DNA of 64,000 nt from an uncultured Paenibacillaceae bacterium. Its GTDB lineage: Bacteria > Bacillota > Bacilli > Paenibacillales > K13. Numbering within the stretch: the stretch's first letter is position 1; each line of letters starts with the position of its first letter. Shown piece after piece: positions 36,194-43,933 of the stretch. The stretch lies in contig CAJXLT010000001.1 of assembly GCA_913056365.1 (NCBI GenBank), forward strand, positions 248,001 through 312,000, read 5' to 3'. Both the position numbers and the translations under genes were made by a program. The notes under the pieces were generated by a model, which searched no databases, was not told the origin of the DNA, and saw only the letters and a list, made by a program, of their open reading frames with translations.

Positions 36194-37615
36194 ATGATGC
36201 CGGAATCGACACTGTGGTGCTTGTCTACGACGGAGGTCTATCCGTTCAGCAAGATTGGGGGATTAGGCGATTATTGCTATTCGTTCGCCAAGGGCTTGCG
36301 GGATCGTGGACATGAAGTGATGGTGTTCTCGCCCTATTATGAGAAGCACATGCTGCCACTGACAGCTGAACTGGATTACCAGATAGAACCTAGAACCATC
36401 ACCTTTCGCAAGCGCGAGCTGTCTTATTTGAGCATGAGCTGTACGTATGAAGGCATTACGTATGTGTTTTTCCGCTATGCGCCCTTCTGGGGACATGACA
36501 CGATGTTTCTCGATGACTGCAAACGTTATAACGAAAACTTGAACGGCAGCACCTTGCTGGGCAAGGCTATGTCCATAGAATTACGCATTCGCCTGCAGGC
36601 TGAGTCCGGTAATCGCCGATTAGTCGTGCAGGGCAATGATGCTCTGTCTTCCTTCTTCGCTCCGTATATACAAGCCGAGGCATTTCCGAATGTGCAAGTT
36701 ACGAAGCTGTATGCCGTACATAGCTTTGTCGGCGAGGCGGTTGGTCGCATTTATCGCATGGACGAATATTATTTGGATCAAGAGTTCAAGGCTCTGATTG
36801 ATCGAGATTTCAGCAGGGAAAAGAGCTGGCTGGAAGTGCTTACCCCTCACTTTGACCGTTTTATTACAGTCAGTCCGAATTATGTGACGGAAATTACATC
36901 AGGGGAGACGTCATTGTCCAAGCTATTCAGTCGCATGCATCAGGAAGGAAGGCTGGCGGGGTTCCTGAACGGAATTGATGATGCATTCTGGTCGATTCAT
37001 TCGAGTCCGTTGCTAGGAAGAGAGGAAGGGGATACTCTGTCTGCGCTCAAGCATAGATACAAGGCGAAGCTATGCAGGCGAATAGGGTTGTCCTTGGAGA
37101 AGCCGTTGCTTGTATTCGTAGGCAGAATCACTCCGCAGAAAGGTCTGCAGCGATTGAACGATATGCTGGCCCTGTTGCCAGATTCGCACATTGTTATTCT
37201 GGGACAGGGGGAGCCGCTTGAGCATTACATCACCGAGCCATACAGGAAGCAAGTCACTCATTTCGACCATTATGAAGAACAGCTTTGTCATGAGGTGCTG
37301 GCGGCAGCCGATTACTCCATCGTTCCATCCGAATACGAGCCATGCGGCTATGTCGCCATGTATGCGCCAAGATTCGGGGTGATTCCACTCGTTCGCGAGA
37401 CTGGCGGTCTAGTTAACATTGCTGCAAGTGTGGAAAGTGTGCTGCAAGTGCCCATACTGTTCGATACAGCAGATCAATTCGCGAGGCTGTACAGCGGTTT
37501 GCTCGTAAGAAATCTGCATGAGAGCGATACGTTGCGGGAGAAGCTGTCTCACCTGACTTGGCGATGGGATGAGACGTTGGAGCAGATGGAGCTGTTTGTG
37601 TTGTCACATACATGA
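36194..37615 (+). CDS. Glycogen-synthase-like GT5 glycosyltransferase
   Basis: The 473-residue GT-B protein has KIGGLGDYCYSFAKGLRDRGHEV, the counterpart of the KTGGL(A/G)D donor-binding motif of glycogen and starch synthases. The C-terminal part has FVGRITPQKGLQRL and PSEYEPCGYVAMYAPRFGVIP, as in GT5 enzymes. True glycogen synthases use ADP- or UDP-glucose. As the last gene of a natural-product-like cluster it probably adds glucose, or builds a short glucan, on the product. Position 36194 follows TAGGAGGAAG; ATG 36197 is equally possible. Confidence 0.82.
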   Translation: MMPESTLWCLSTTEVYPFSKIGGLGDYCYSFAKGLRDRGHEVMVFSPYYEKHMLPLTAELDYQIEPRTITFRKRELSYLSMSCTYEGITYVFFRYAPFWGHDTMFLDDCKRYNENLNGSTLLGKAMSIELRIRLQAESGNRRLVVQGNDALSSFFAPYIQAEAFPNVQVTKLYAVHSFVGEAVGRIYRMDEYYLDQEFKALIDRDFSREKSWLEVLTPHFDRFITVSPNYVTEITSGETSLSKLFSRMHQEGRLAGFLNGIDDAFWSIHSSPLLGREEGDTLSALKHRYKAKLCRRIGLSLEKPLLVFVGRITPQKGLQRLNDMLALLPDSHIVILGQGEPLEHYITEPYRKQVTHFDHYEEQLCHEVLAAADYSIVPSEYEPCGYVAMYAPRFGVIPLVRETGGLVNIAASVESVLQVPILFDTADQFARLYSGLLVRNLHESDTLREKLSHLTWRWDETLEQMELFVLSHT

Positions 37616-37622
37616 CGATACG

Positions 37623-37667
37623 ATGCCAGCATCTGATCTCACCCATGCTTAGACAGGCTGCTGGCAT
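37623..37667 (+). terminator. Hairpin after the biosynthetic cluster
   Basis: ATGCCAGCA (37623-37631) pairs perfectly with TGCTGGCAT (37659-37667), with a 27-base loop. There is no T-run, so it is a weak terminator or an mRNA-end stabilising structure. The next gene has its own upstream region of ~140 bases. Confidence 0.45.
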
Positions 37668-37807
37668 TGCAATACCCCCCAAAAAACTTAGTATATACCC
37701 AAGAAATTATAGAACATCTGCTCGTGCGAGCCAGACTGCAAGGATAGCACATCTATCTGTCGAATGAGTACTCCTATCATCGAAATCTGTTGAGGGGAGT
37801 ACAGCGT

Positions 37808-39925
37808 ATGAATAACGAGAGACGAACCATGTCCGCTCAAGCCACAAGAAGCAATGAAATGAAAGCGATTCCAAGAATGCGTTCAATGGCATTCAATCCA
37901 TTCCGCACAATCGGGGGGAAGCTGTTCACCGTATTCATGGTGTTCGTTGTCATACTGGTGTCCGGTGCAGGAATTTACTCGTACACGACGGCGAAGACGA
38001 CCTTGTCGGACGAAGTAACGAACTATTCGACGCAGGCGTTAGGGCAGATGGCGGACAATCTCGATCTCATGCTGAAGCAGTATGAGGACTTGTCCATGCT
38101 GATGGTGACAGATAAGGAAGTCAGCAGTGCTATCACGACTATGCAGGATGATGGGGCAAGCAGTCTTGAACGATTAGAAGCAGCGCGCAATCTGGACAGC
38201 AAGCTTGCGTCTATCGCCTTGTCTGACAATGCGATTAACGCCATCTTTTACTTCGATATGAACGGGATGCTGGCATCCAGCTATAGTACGCTTGCCATCT
38301 CGGAGAGTGTGCAGGAGGAATCGTGGTTCGTGCGGGCTATGGAAGCGAACGGCGCTCAGTTCTGGCTCGGCACGAACCCGGAGAAGCTCGAGGACCGCAA
38401 CGGTGTCACTACGTTCGGTGTGGTGAGGATGCTGAAGGACGCTTACTCCCAGAATAGCGGCGTCCTGTACATGCAGCTGAGCAAGGAGATTCTGATCGAA
38501 CAAATGAGCAAGCTGCAGTTCGGTGAGAGCGGAACATTGCACATCGTGAACGGTAATCGTGAGATTCTATTCAGTGCGCACACGGAGCAGGTTGAAGGTG
38601 TGCTTGAAGCGGTGTCGCAAGCAGATATCGATGCGATGAACAATCTGCCCGAAGAACAGTATCTGCGTCATTATGAGCGGCATGGCAATCTAATCTTGCA
38701 GAGCAAGATCGGTGAACTGGACTGGCAATTAATCGGGGCTGCACCCGTACAGGAGCTGACAGCAAGCGCGAACCAAATCTTGAACGGTACATACACGATG
38801 ATCGGCTTGGCAGTGGCGATTTCGATCGTAGTCGGAATTGGCATGATGCGCTGGATCGGCACACCGCTCATTCGTCTCCGCAATCTCATGAACGAGGGCG
38901 AGCAGGGGAATCTGTCTGTTCGTACACAGGTGCGCAGCAAGGATGAAATCGGGCAAGTGGGTGAGAGCTTCAACCGCATGATGGAGCAAATTCAGAAGCT
39001 TGTTCAGCATACGAATTCTTCCGCCCAAGCGGTATTGCACACTGCCAGTGAATTAACGGAAGTGTCCAAGCAAACCTCACATTCATCGAGAGAAATCTCG
39101 ATGGCGACAGAGCAAATCGCAGAAGGTGCGATGACGCTCGCAACAGAAGCCGAAAGAGGCAACGGGATATCCACAGAGCTGGGCGATCAGATGCAGCATG
39201 TGCTGGAGGCGAATGCCGTTATGGGCAAGTCTGCGCAAGGTGTACGTGAGCTAAGCGAGCAAGGAACAAGTCTCATGGGATCGCTCATCGGGAAGACCGA
39301 GCAGACGGAGCAGATGACCCGTTCCTTAGTAGAGAAAGTAGACAAGCTGCAGGAAAGCACGACTTCGATTCGCAAAATTCTGGATGTGCTCAACGGCATC
39401 GCGCAGCAGACGAACATTCTCTCATTGAACGCGACGATAGAAGCGGCTCGCGCAGGCGCAGCCGGACAAGGCTTCATGGTCGTCGCCGACGAAATTCGCA
39501 AGCTGGCTGACCAATCGAGACAGTCCATCGATGTCGTAGGGGGAATGACTCAGACGATCCAAACCGAAATGGAAGAGACCGTCGCGGTATTGTCCGATGC
39601 CTACCCGATCTTCCAGGAGCAGCAGACAACAGTCAATCAAACGAGCAGCATGTTCGACAATGTCCGCGGTGAGATGGAGTCATTCACAGCGAATCTGGAT
39701 CAAGTAACGGCTTCTCTGCGCACATTGGAGCAATCACAGCATACACTGTCCGAGGCGATGTCCAGCGTCAGCGCCGTGTCTGAACAGTCCTCTGCTACTT
39801 CCGAAGAGGTGGCGTCGCTGTCGAATGAGCAGCTGCGCTCAAGCGAAGGACTCGTCCAGCTTGCGGAACAGCTGGAGCACTTGTCCGAGGCATTGCAAAA
39901 GTCGCTTGCGCGGTTTACTGTATAA
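37808..39925 (+). CDS. Methyl-accepting chemotaxis protein
   Basis: The 705-residue chemoreceptor has a first membrane helix at ~40-59, an extracellular Cache-like sensing domain of about 260 residues, a second helix ([18 protein letters not shown]), a HAMP domain beginning [20 protein letters not shown], and a long cytoplasmic coiled coil with the signalling tip [20 protein letters not shown]. It would signal through CheA/CheW to the flagellar motor. The ligand is unknown. ATG 37808 follows GAGGGGAG. It is monocistronic, ended by the terminator at 39940-39975. Confidence 0.93.
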   Translation: MNNERRTMSAQATRSNEMKAIPRMRSMAFNPFRTIGGKLFTVFMVFVVILVSGAGIYSYTTAKTTLSDEVTNYSTQALGQMADNLDLMLKQYEDLSMLMVTDKEVSSAITTMQDDGASSLERLEAARNLDSKLASIALSDNAINAIFYFDMNGMLASSYSTLAISESVQEESWFVRAMEANGAQFWLGTNPEKLEDRNGVTTFGVVRMLKDAYSQNSGVLYMQLSKEILIEQMSKLQFGESGTLHIVNGNREILFSAHTEQVEGVLEAVSQADIDAMNNLPEEQYLRHYERHGNLILQSKIGELDWQLIGAAPVQELTASANQILNGTYTMIGLAVAISIVVGIGMMRWIGTPLIRLRNLMNEGEQGNLSVRTQVRSKDEIGQVGESFNRMMEQIQKLVQHTNSSAQAVLHTASELTEVSKQTSHSSREISMATEQIAEGAMTLATEAERGNGISTELGDQMQHVLEANAVMGKSAQGVRELSEQGTSLMGSLIGKTEQTEQMTRSLVEKVDKLQESTTSIRKILDVLNGIAQQTNILSLNATIEAARAGAAGQGFMVVADEIRKLADQSRQSIDVVGGMTQTIQTEMEETVAVLSDAYPIFQEQQTTVNQTSSMFDNVRGEMESFTANLDQVTASLRTLEQSQHTLSEAMSSVSAVSEQSSATSEEVASLSNEQLRSSEGLVQLAEQLEHLSEALQKSLARFTV

Positions 39926-39939
39926 GGATGTCTATAACA

Positions 39940-39975
39940 AACTCCCGCTCTGTAAGTACACAGGCGGGAGTTTTT
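39940..39975 (+). terminator. Rho-independent terminator
   Basis: ACTCCCGC (39941-39948) pairs with GCGGGAGT (39964-39971), with an inner CTGT/ACAG, followed by a T-run. It ends the chemoreceptor gene. Confidence 0.88.
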
Positions 39976-40007
39976 GCGGAATTGGATCAGGAGGGCGGAA
40001 AACTTCA

Positions 40008-40192
40008 CATATGCAGGTATTTCTTCGGAATTGGCACCCATTCAGCTGAAAAACTACGAACTTACATGTTTTCAAAGTCCAAGTAGTCAGTTACAGCCAT
40101 TTCAGCATTTGGGAGATGCAGATTTGCAGGCATTTCGAGGAAATCACTCTTCCACACTATCAATGCCTGCACATTCGTAGGAAATCCAGCAC
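40008..40192. repeat. Interspersed intergenic repeat family, copy B
   Basis: The ~400-base gap after the chemoreceptor holds no gene. It contains units at about 40008-40035 (ATGCAGGTATTTCTTCGGAA), 40114-40145 and 40165-40192. The last two match units at 6378-6400 and 6542-6569 in the same order (24 of 28 identical for the last). A weaker echo, TTCAATGCCTGCATATCGAG, lies near 13033. Confidence 0.6.
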
Positions 40193-40322
40193 GGCACCCC
40201 ATGAGTAAGGCAGTGTGTGATCATTGATTAGAGATCAGTCATCATTCGCTTACCTCTCGAATAAGATTAGAAGCGGATTGTGAATAGTCACAATCTAATA
40301 ACTTTCTAATCTGGAGGTATGC

Positions 40323-40811
40323 ATGAGAAGAAAATTGTCGTTCGTGTCGTTGGCCGCATTCATGCTCATTGTCGTATGTGTTCCTGTGATGGCTGCAGCA
40401 GAGGCCCCGACTTCCCAACAGTTGTCTAGTAATAGTCCGTATAACTCGCCGTGGAGTCAATGGATCCAGAACAAGCAAACGTGGGACTCCATGGGCATCG
40501 ACAGCTATGAATTTACGCAGATCAATACGTGCTATTGCTACTATCGCGAATTGCAAATTCGGGTGGAAAATGACACAGTCGTATCGGTAAAAGATCTCAA
40601 TACGGGGACAATGCTTGACCCGAGCAACTACGCTACTTATACGATGGACGACTATTTTCAGACGATTCTAAGTGCGATCTGGCAGGCAGAGATCGTTCAG
40701 GTCCAATATGATGCGAGCTATGGCTATCCAAGCCAAGTGTACATTGATTGGAACAGTATGATTGCGGATGAAGAGACATCCTTCACGATTACGAGCTTCA
40801 ATCCGCTATAA
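40323..40811 (+). CDS. Secreted DUF6174-like protein
   Basis: The 162-residue protein starts with a signal peptide (hydrophobic LAAFMLIVVCVPVMAAA). The mature part follows the DUF6174 pattern: W...GIDSYEFTQINTCYCYYRELQIRVENDTVVSV, then MDDYFQTILSAI, YDASYGYPSQVYIDW and a terminal DEETSFTITSF. No function is known for the domain. CYCYY could form a disulphide after export. TGGAGGT lies just before the ATG, and a perfect terminator follows. Confidence 0.75.
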   Translation: MRRKLSFVSLAAFMLIVVCVPVMAAAEAPTSQQLSSNSPYNSPWSQWIQNKQTWDSMGIDSYEFTQINTCYCYYRELQIRVENDTVVSVKDLNTGTMLDPSNYATYTMDDYFQTILSAIWQAEIVQVQYDASYGYPSQVYIDWNSMIADEETSFTITSFNPL

Positions 40812-40860
40812 TTGGCAACGTAGTCCGACTTGCATTCACAATGGTGTGAAGCAAGCTCAT

Positions 40861-40906
40861 GGAACACAAAAAAAGCCGTGAATCATCACGGCTTTTTTTG
40901 TGTTCC
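40861..40906. terminator. Perfect 21-bp bidirectional terminator
   Basis: Arms 40861-40881 and 40886-40906 are exact complements over 21 bases around a four-base loop. The core AGCCGTGA/TCACGGCT is flanked by A7 and T7, so it can terminate in both directions. Confidence 0.92.
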
Positions 40907-40956
40907 ATGTATGGTGGTCCTGTCAGGTATGAACATACAAAAAATCCTCTGTCCAA

Positions 40957-40985
40957 TTGACAAAGACATAAATTCAGATTAGAAT
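40957..40985 (+). promoter_or_regulatory. Sigma-A-type promoter of the DUF6323/DUF6179-like operon
   Basis: A consensus TTGACA (40957-40962) is followed after 17 bases by TAGAAT (40980-40985). It lies ~90 bases before the first gene, with the palindrome 40995-41015 between. Confidence 0.7.
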
Positions 40986-40994
40986 AATAGATCG

Positions 40995-41015
40995 ATAATA
41001 TTAATTTAATATTAT
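40995..41015. promoter_or_regulatory. AT-rich palindrome, possible operator
   Basis: ATAATATTA (40995-41003) and TAATATTAT (41007-41015) form a perfect inverted repeat around ATT. It sits 10 bases downstream of the -10 hexamer, around the likely start point, where a repressor would act. AT-richness makes chance possible. Confidence 0.45.
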
Positions 41016-41074
41016 ATCACACTTTTAGCAATATGTCAATAGTTTTTTTGAAAACGAAAGGAGGGCGCATTAGT

Positions 41075-41563
41075 ATGTATGTATCCCGTATTTTCAACAG
41101 TTTGCAGGAGTCTGTACAGGAGCAATATAGAATGGAGCTGCTGGAGCTGAATGAGAGGACCAAGGAATACGGCCTAATGCTGACTCCGCAGGATGTTGAT
41201 CGATTGCTTGCTGCAAGAACCGAAGTTCTGTACAGCTACGGACGAGTAGAATTGAGTATGGAGGTAACGAAGGAGCTGATCGATGTGTTCTCGACTTCTC
41301 CCTTCATCGAGCAAGAGACCTATGCTGATACCATGAACGAGCTTCATGAGATCTTCTACGATCTGAAGAATGAAACAGAAGACAGGATCGGTGATCGGCA
41401 GCTGCTGCACAGAATGAAGGAATGGTTTGATGCGGACTGTGAAGGCTCCTTGGACTTGCTGAAGGGCAAGCTCGATCAATATGCTGAGAAGTTTCGCAGG
41501 GAGTTGACGAAGAAGGAGACCTTGCATGAAGGAGGGGATGACCAGTGCGATCTGACAATCTGA
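41075..41563 (+). CDS. DUF6323-like protein
   Basis: The 162-residue soluble, helical, acidic protein has the pattern LTPQDVDRLLAARTEVLYSYGRVELS and YADTMNELHEIFYDLKNETEDRIGDR. From memory this corresponds to the DUF6323 family, which usually accompanies a DUF6179 protein. The function is unknown. ATG 41075 follows AAAGGAGGG. It overlaps the next gene by 19 bases. Confidence 0.65.
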   Translation: MYVSRIFNSLQESVQEQYRMELLELNERTKEYGLMLTPQDVDRLLAARTEVLYSYGRVELSMEVTKELIDVFSTSPFIEQETYADTMNELHEIFYDLKNETEDRIGDRQLLHRMKEWFDADCEGSLDLLKGKLDQYAEKFRRELTKKETLHEGGDDQCDLTI

Positions 41564-42978
41564 GAGAACGGGCTGAGCTAGCAGTTCAGGGTAGCATACG
41601 TAAATCTCGGCTGCATCGCCATCCGTATACGATCTCCTTGATGAACGAAGGCTTGCGTGCAGGGCTGCTCACGAGTCAAGAGCTGATGCGTATCCAGAAT
41701 GGATTCATGCAAATTCTGCAGGAGTTGATTCAGCGTCACACCCGTGGGGAGAGCACCTCAGTTACGACGGACACGGCAGAGAATATTTTGGCCTCGGTTA
41801 TGTACGCAGCAGACGCTTATCTATTCAGCTTCGAGCAGCCGGAGAGGGCTATCACGTACTTGAAGGCGATTGATATTCGACAAGTTTATACTAGAGGCGT
41901 GGAGAAGGTCAGCCAATGTTACGAACAGTCGAAGCAGCTGTACAAGGAAATCCGAGCAACGAAACTGGATGTACCGGTTGATGCCTATAACATGACCATC
42001 GACGAGTCCTTACCTATATTTTTGCGGAAATATGGAATCATCTTCGACGCTCATCATACGATGGCGAGCATCGATTATCCACTAGCTATGGATGACATGA
42101 ACTTGCAAGGTGTGTATTATATCAGACAATATCTAGAGCGCTTGAAGCTGGAGAATACGTTCTGCGCTATGTACGATCCTCAGGCGTTGTTAAATTTGTT
42201 AACCGATTATGGAAGGGTATGTCGGTTCGATTACCGAATCGAATTGTACAATATGTATGAATTGGTGCTGAGTCAGGCAGTATTCTCGGTTATGTCTGGC
42301 GGCGATGCGCTGGATGTCCGGCTGTCAGAGAACCAATACTTGCGGTTGGAGCAGCAATTGACGGCGCTCACTGAAGCGGGAATTCGTTCTGCTGTCACAG
42401 AAGCGATTGTCAGCCTTCAGCGGCATCTTGCGATCGAATCACAGCATAAGGAATATATGGACGGATGCACAGATGAGCTCGTCCAGCGGGTGGCGCATGC
42501 AGCCAAGCACAACAGCTTGCGTACGGTGATCCTTACAGAGAAGGAGGCGGTGGCGAAGTCGATCGTCATTTCCTTTAGCGAAGCGGACAGAATGAGTGAT
42601 GCCGAATTAAGGAGCCTGCTGCATGAGGTGATGAGCTGTGATCGGGCGGAAGAGAAGGTCAGACTAATCCTGACACGTTTCAAGTCCTTCCATGACTATC
42701 TCGATATGCTCGAGTCCGATTGCTTGTACGGAGATGAATACGTACTCCTGTTCGAAGCGTTCGGCAATACGGAGCTTGCCATTCTGGCTAAGATTGTCTT
42801 CTATGAAGAGCTGCGAGGCGAATCGTTAGACATGACGGGCATATTGGAGCAGGACAATGATTATCCGATGGAATGGCAGAAGCAATTCGCCAGCAGCTTG
42901 CGCGGAATGAAGCAGCGGTTGCTGGCTATCGACAAGTTGATAGATGAGATTGATTATGATCAGATTACATTTTATTAA
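41545..42978 (+). CDS. DUF6179-like protein, GTG start
   Basis: The 477-residue soluble protein, mostly helical, corresponds from memory to DUF6179 and is always the larger partner of the preceding protein. Visible features are the N-terminal RHPYTISLMNEGLRAGLL, YNMTIDESLPIFLRKYGIIFDAHHT and a C-terminal SLRGMKQRLLAIDKLIDEI. No catalytic motif is recognised. The start is GTG 41545 after AAGGAGGGG. The tight overlap argues for a two-protein complex. A terminator shared with the convergent gene follows. Confidence 0.65.
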   Translation: MRSDNLRERAELAVQGSIRKSRLHRHPYTISLMNEGLRAGLLTSQELMRIQNGFMQILQELIQRHTRGESTSVTTDTAENILASVMYAADAYLFSFEQPERAITYLKAIDIRQVYTRGVEKVSQCYEQSKQLYKEIRATKLDVPVDAYNMTIDESLPIFLRKYGIIFDAHHTMASIDYPLAMDDMNLQGVYYIRQYLERLKLENTFCAMYDPQALLNLLTDYGRVCRFDYRIELYNMYELVLSQAVFSVMSGGDALDVRLSENQYLRLEQQLTALTEAGIRSAVTEAIVSLQRHLAIESQHKEYMDGCTDELVQRVAHAAKHNSLRTVILTEKEAVAKSIVISFSEADRMSDAELRSLLHEVMSCDRAEEKVRLILTRFKSFHDYLDMLESDCLYGDEYVLLFEAFGNTELAILAKIVFYEELRGESLDMTGILEQDNDYPMEWQKQFASSLRGMKQRLLAIDKLIDEIDYDQITFY

Positions 42979-42980
42979 GG

Positions 42981-43026
42981 TGAAGACCTTGACATGGCGA
43001 GTGTATTTAGTTGATCAAGGTCTTCA
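42981..43026. terminator. Bidirectional terminator between convergent operons
   Basis: TGAAGACCTTGA (42981-42992) pairs perfectly with TCAAGGTCTTCA (43015-43026). It lies between the DUF6179-like gene and the convergent gene ending at 43037. Confidence 0.75.
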
Positions 43027-43036
43027 TTGTATCTGG

Positions 43037-43933
43037 TTACTTTGCATGACTGGCGGAGGTTTGCTTCTCCTTCAATTCCACCAACAGCGCATGAAGCTGC
43101 TCGGTTGCTAGTCCATGAAGCACGAGCCGGAATCCGGCTCGCAGCGTCGTCAGCGGCACCATCGGATGCTTGTTGTTGATCAATGCTAACCGGTCGTTGC
43201 TGCCGATAATCCTCGAAGCCATAATCCCAATCGTTTCATCGAGTTGCAGGGAGTTCGTCGCCCGCCAGAAATCGCTGTCTGTGAGGAACAATTGATAGAT
43301 TGGCGTGAAGCATTCAATCGCTGTTAACAGATCTAGCTTATTCGTCCAACGCTTCGGCATCGGTTCAATCGGGATGCGAGTCGCCGTGATGGCGTCCAAG
43401 TTAAGCCGGTCTTGCTTCGACACTTCCAGTTGTTTATCGCGAATTTCTCTGTTCATATTAATAATGAAGTTGTACAGATTTAAGTCATGAATGAGGAACA
43501 GATCGTCCTTCACAGGCTCCAGATTCGTCGGCTTCAGCGGATTCAGCTGAACATCCACACCAGGCACATTATCGCGGATGAACTGAATGATTTCCGAACC
43601 AAGGTAGAAATGACGGAGAATCATATAATTGGCCTCGGGACTAATGAACTGCTTCATGCCCCAGTACAGAAACCGATGCAATATCTTCGATGATGTGAAC
43701 GCCTTGGGCAGCAAGATTTTATACAATTGGAACACAATAATGAGCAGACGGGCCAATGGACGAAGAATAGGCAGAATGAACTGTCTGGACCTGCTCGCAC
43801 AATCTTTCAGGTAGGCGGCTTTGGCTTCTTGGTCGAACGGGATGCCCTGATCCAGATAGACCGCGAGGAATGGGTTCGGATCGTTCTTGTCATGGGCCAT
43901 CTCATCGAAATAGCGGGCGTGATGATCTGTCAT
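43037..43933 (-). CDS. Conserved protein of unknown function, partner of the KAS III fusion
   Basis: The 298-residue protein is not assigned with certainty. It has one strongly hydrophobic stretch (LARLLIIVFQLYKILLP, residues ~61-77), then a helical soluble part with ANYMILRHFYLGSEIIQFI, DDLFLIHDLNLYNFI and a late LTTLRAGFRLVLHGL. The hydrophobic helix suggests monotopic membrane contact. Its start overlaps the end of the KAS III fusion gene by four bases (ATGA), so both act together. Proteins of this look may belong to a DUF family found next to such fusions, but I cannot confirm the number. Confidence 0.7.
   Translation of the reverse strand: MTDHHARYFDEMAHDKNDPNPFLAVYLDQGIPFDQEAKAAYLKDCASRSRQFILPILRPLARLLIIVFQLYKILLPKAFTSSKILHRFLYWGMKQFISPEANYMILRHFYLGSEIIQFIRDNVPGVDVQLNPLKPTNLEPVKDDLFLIHDLNLYNFIINMNREIRDKQLEVSKQDRLNLDAITATRIPIEPMPKRWTNKLDLLTAIECFTPIYQLFLTDSDFWRATNSLQLDETIGIMASRIIGSNDRLALINNKHPMVPLTTLRAGFRLVLHGLATEQLHALLVELKEKQTSASHAK

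Noticed and set aside
17868-37615. Reading the cluster as petrobactin or as a standard aryl-polyene cluster
   Set aside because: The siderophore synthetases AsbA/AsbB are absent, and the glycosyltransferase/BtrH part and the missing ketoreductase and outer-membrane genes do not fit aryl polyenes.
17868-37615. Possible nonribosomal peptide synthetase
   Set aside because: The AMP ligases stand alone; no condensation or thioesterase domain is present.
41033-41074. Extended N-terminus of the DUF6323-like protein
   Set aside because: The AAAGGAGGG site lies after this start and points to ATG 41075.
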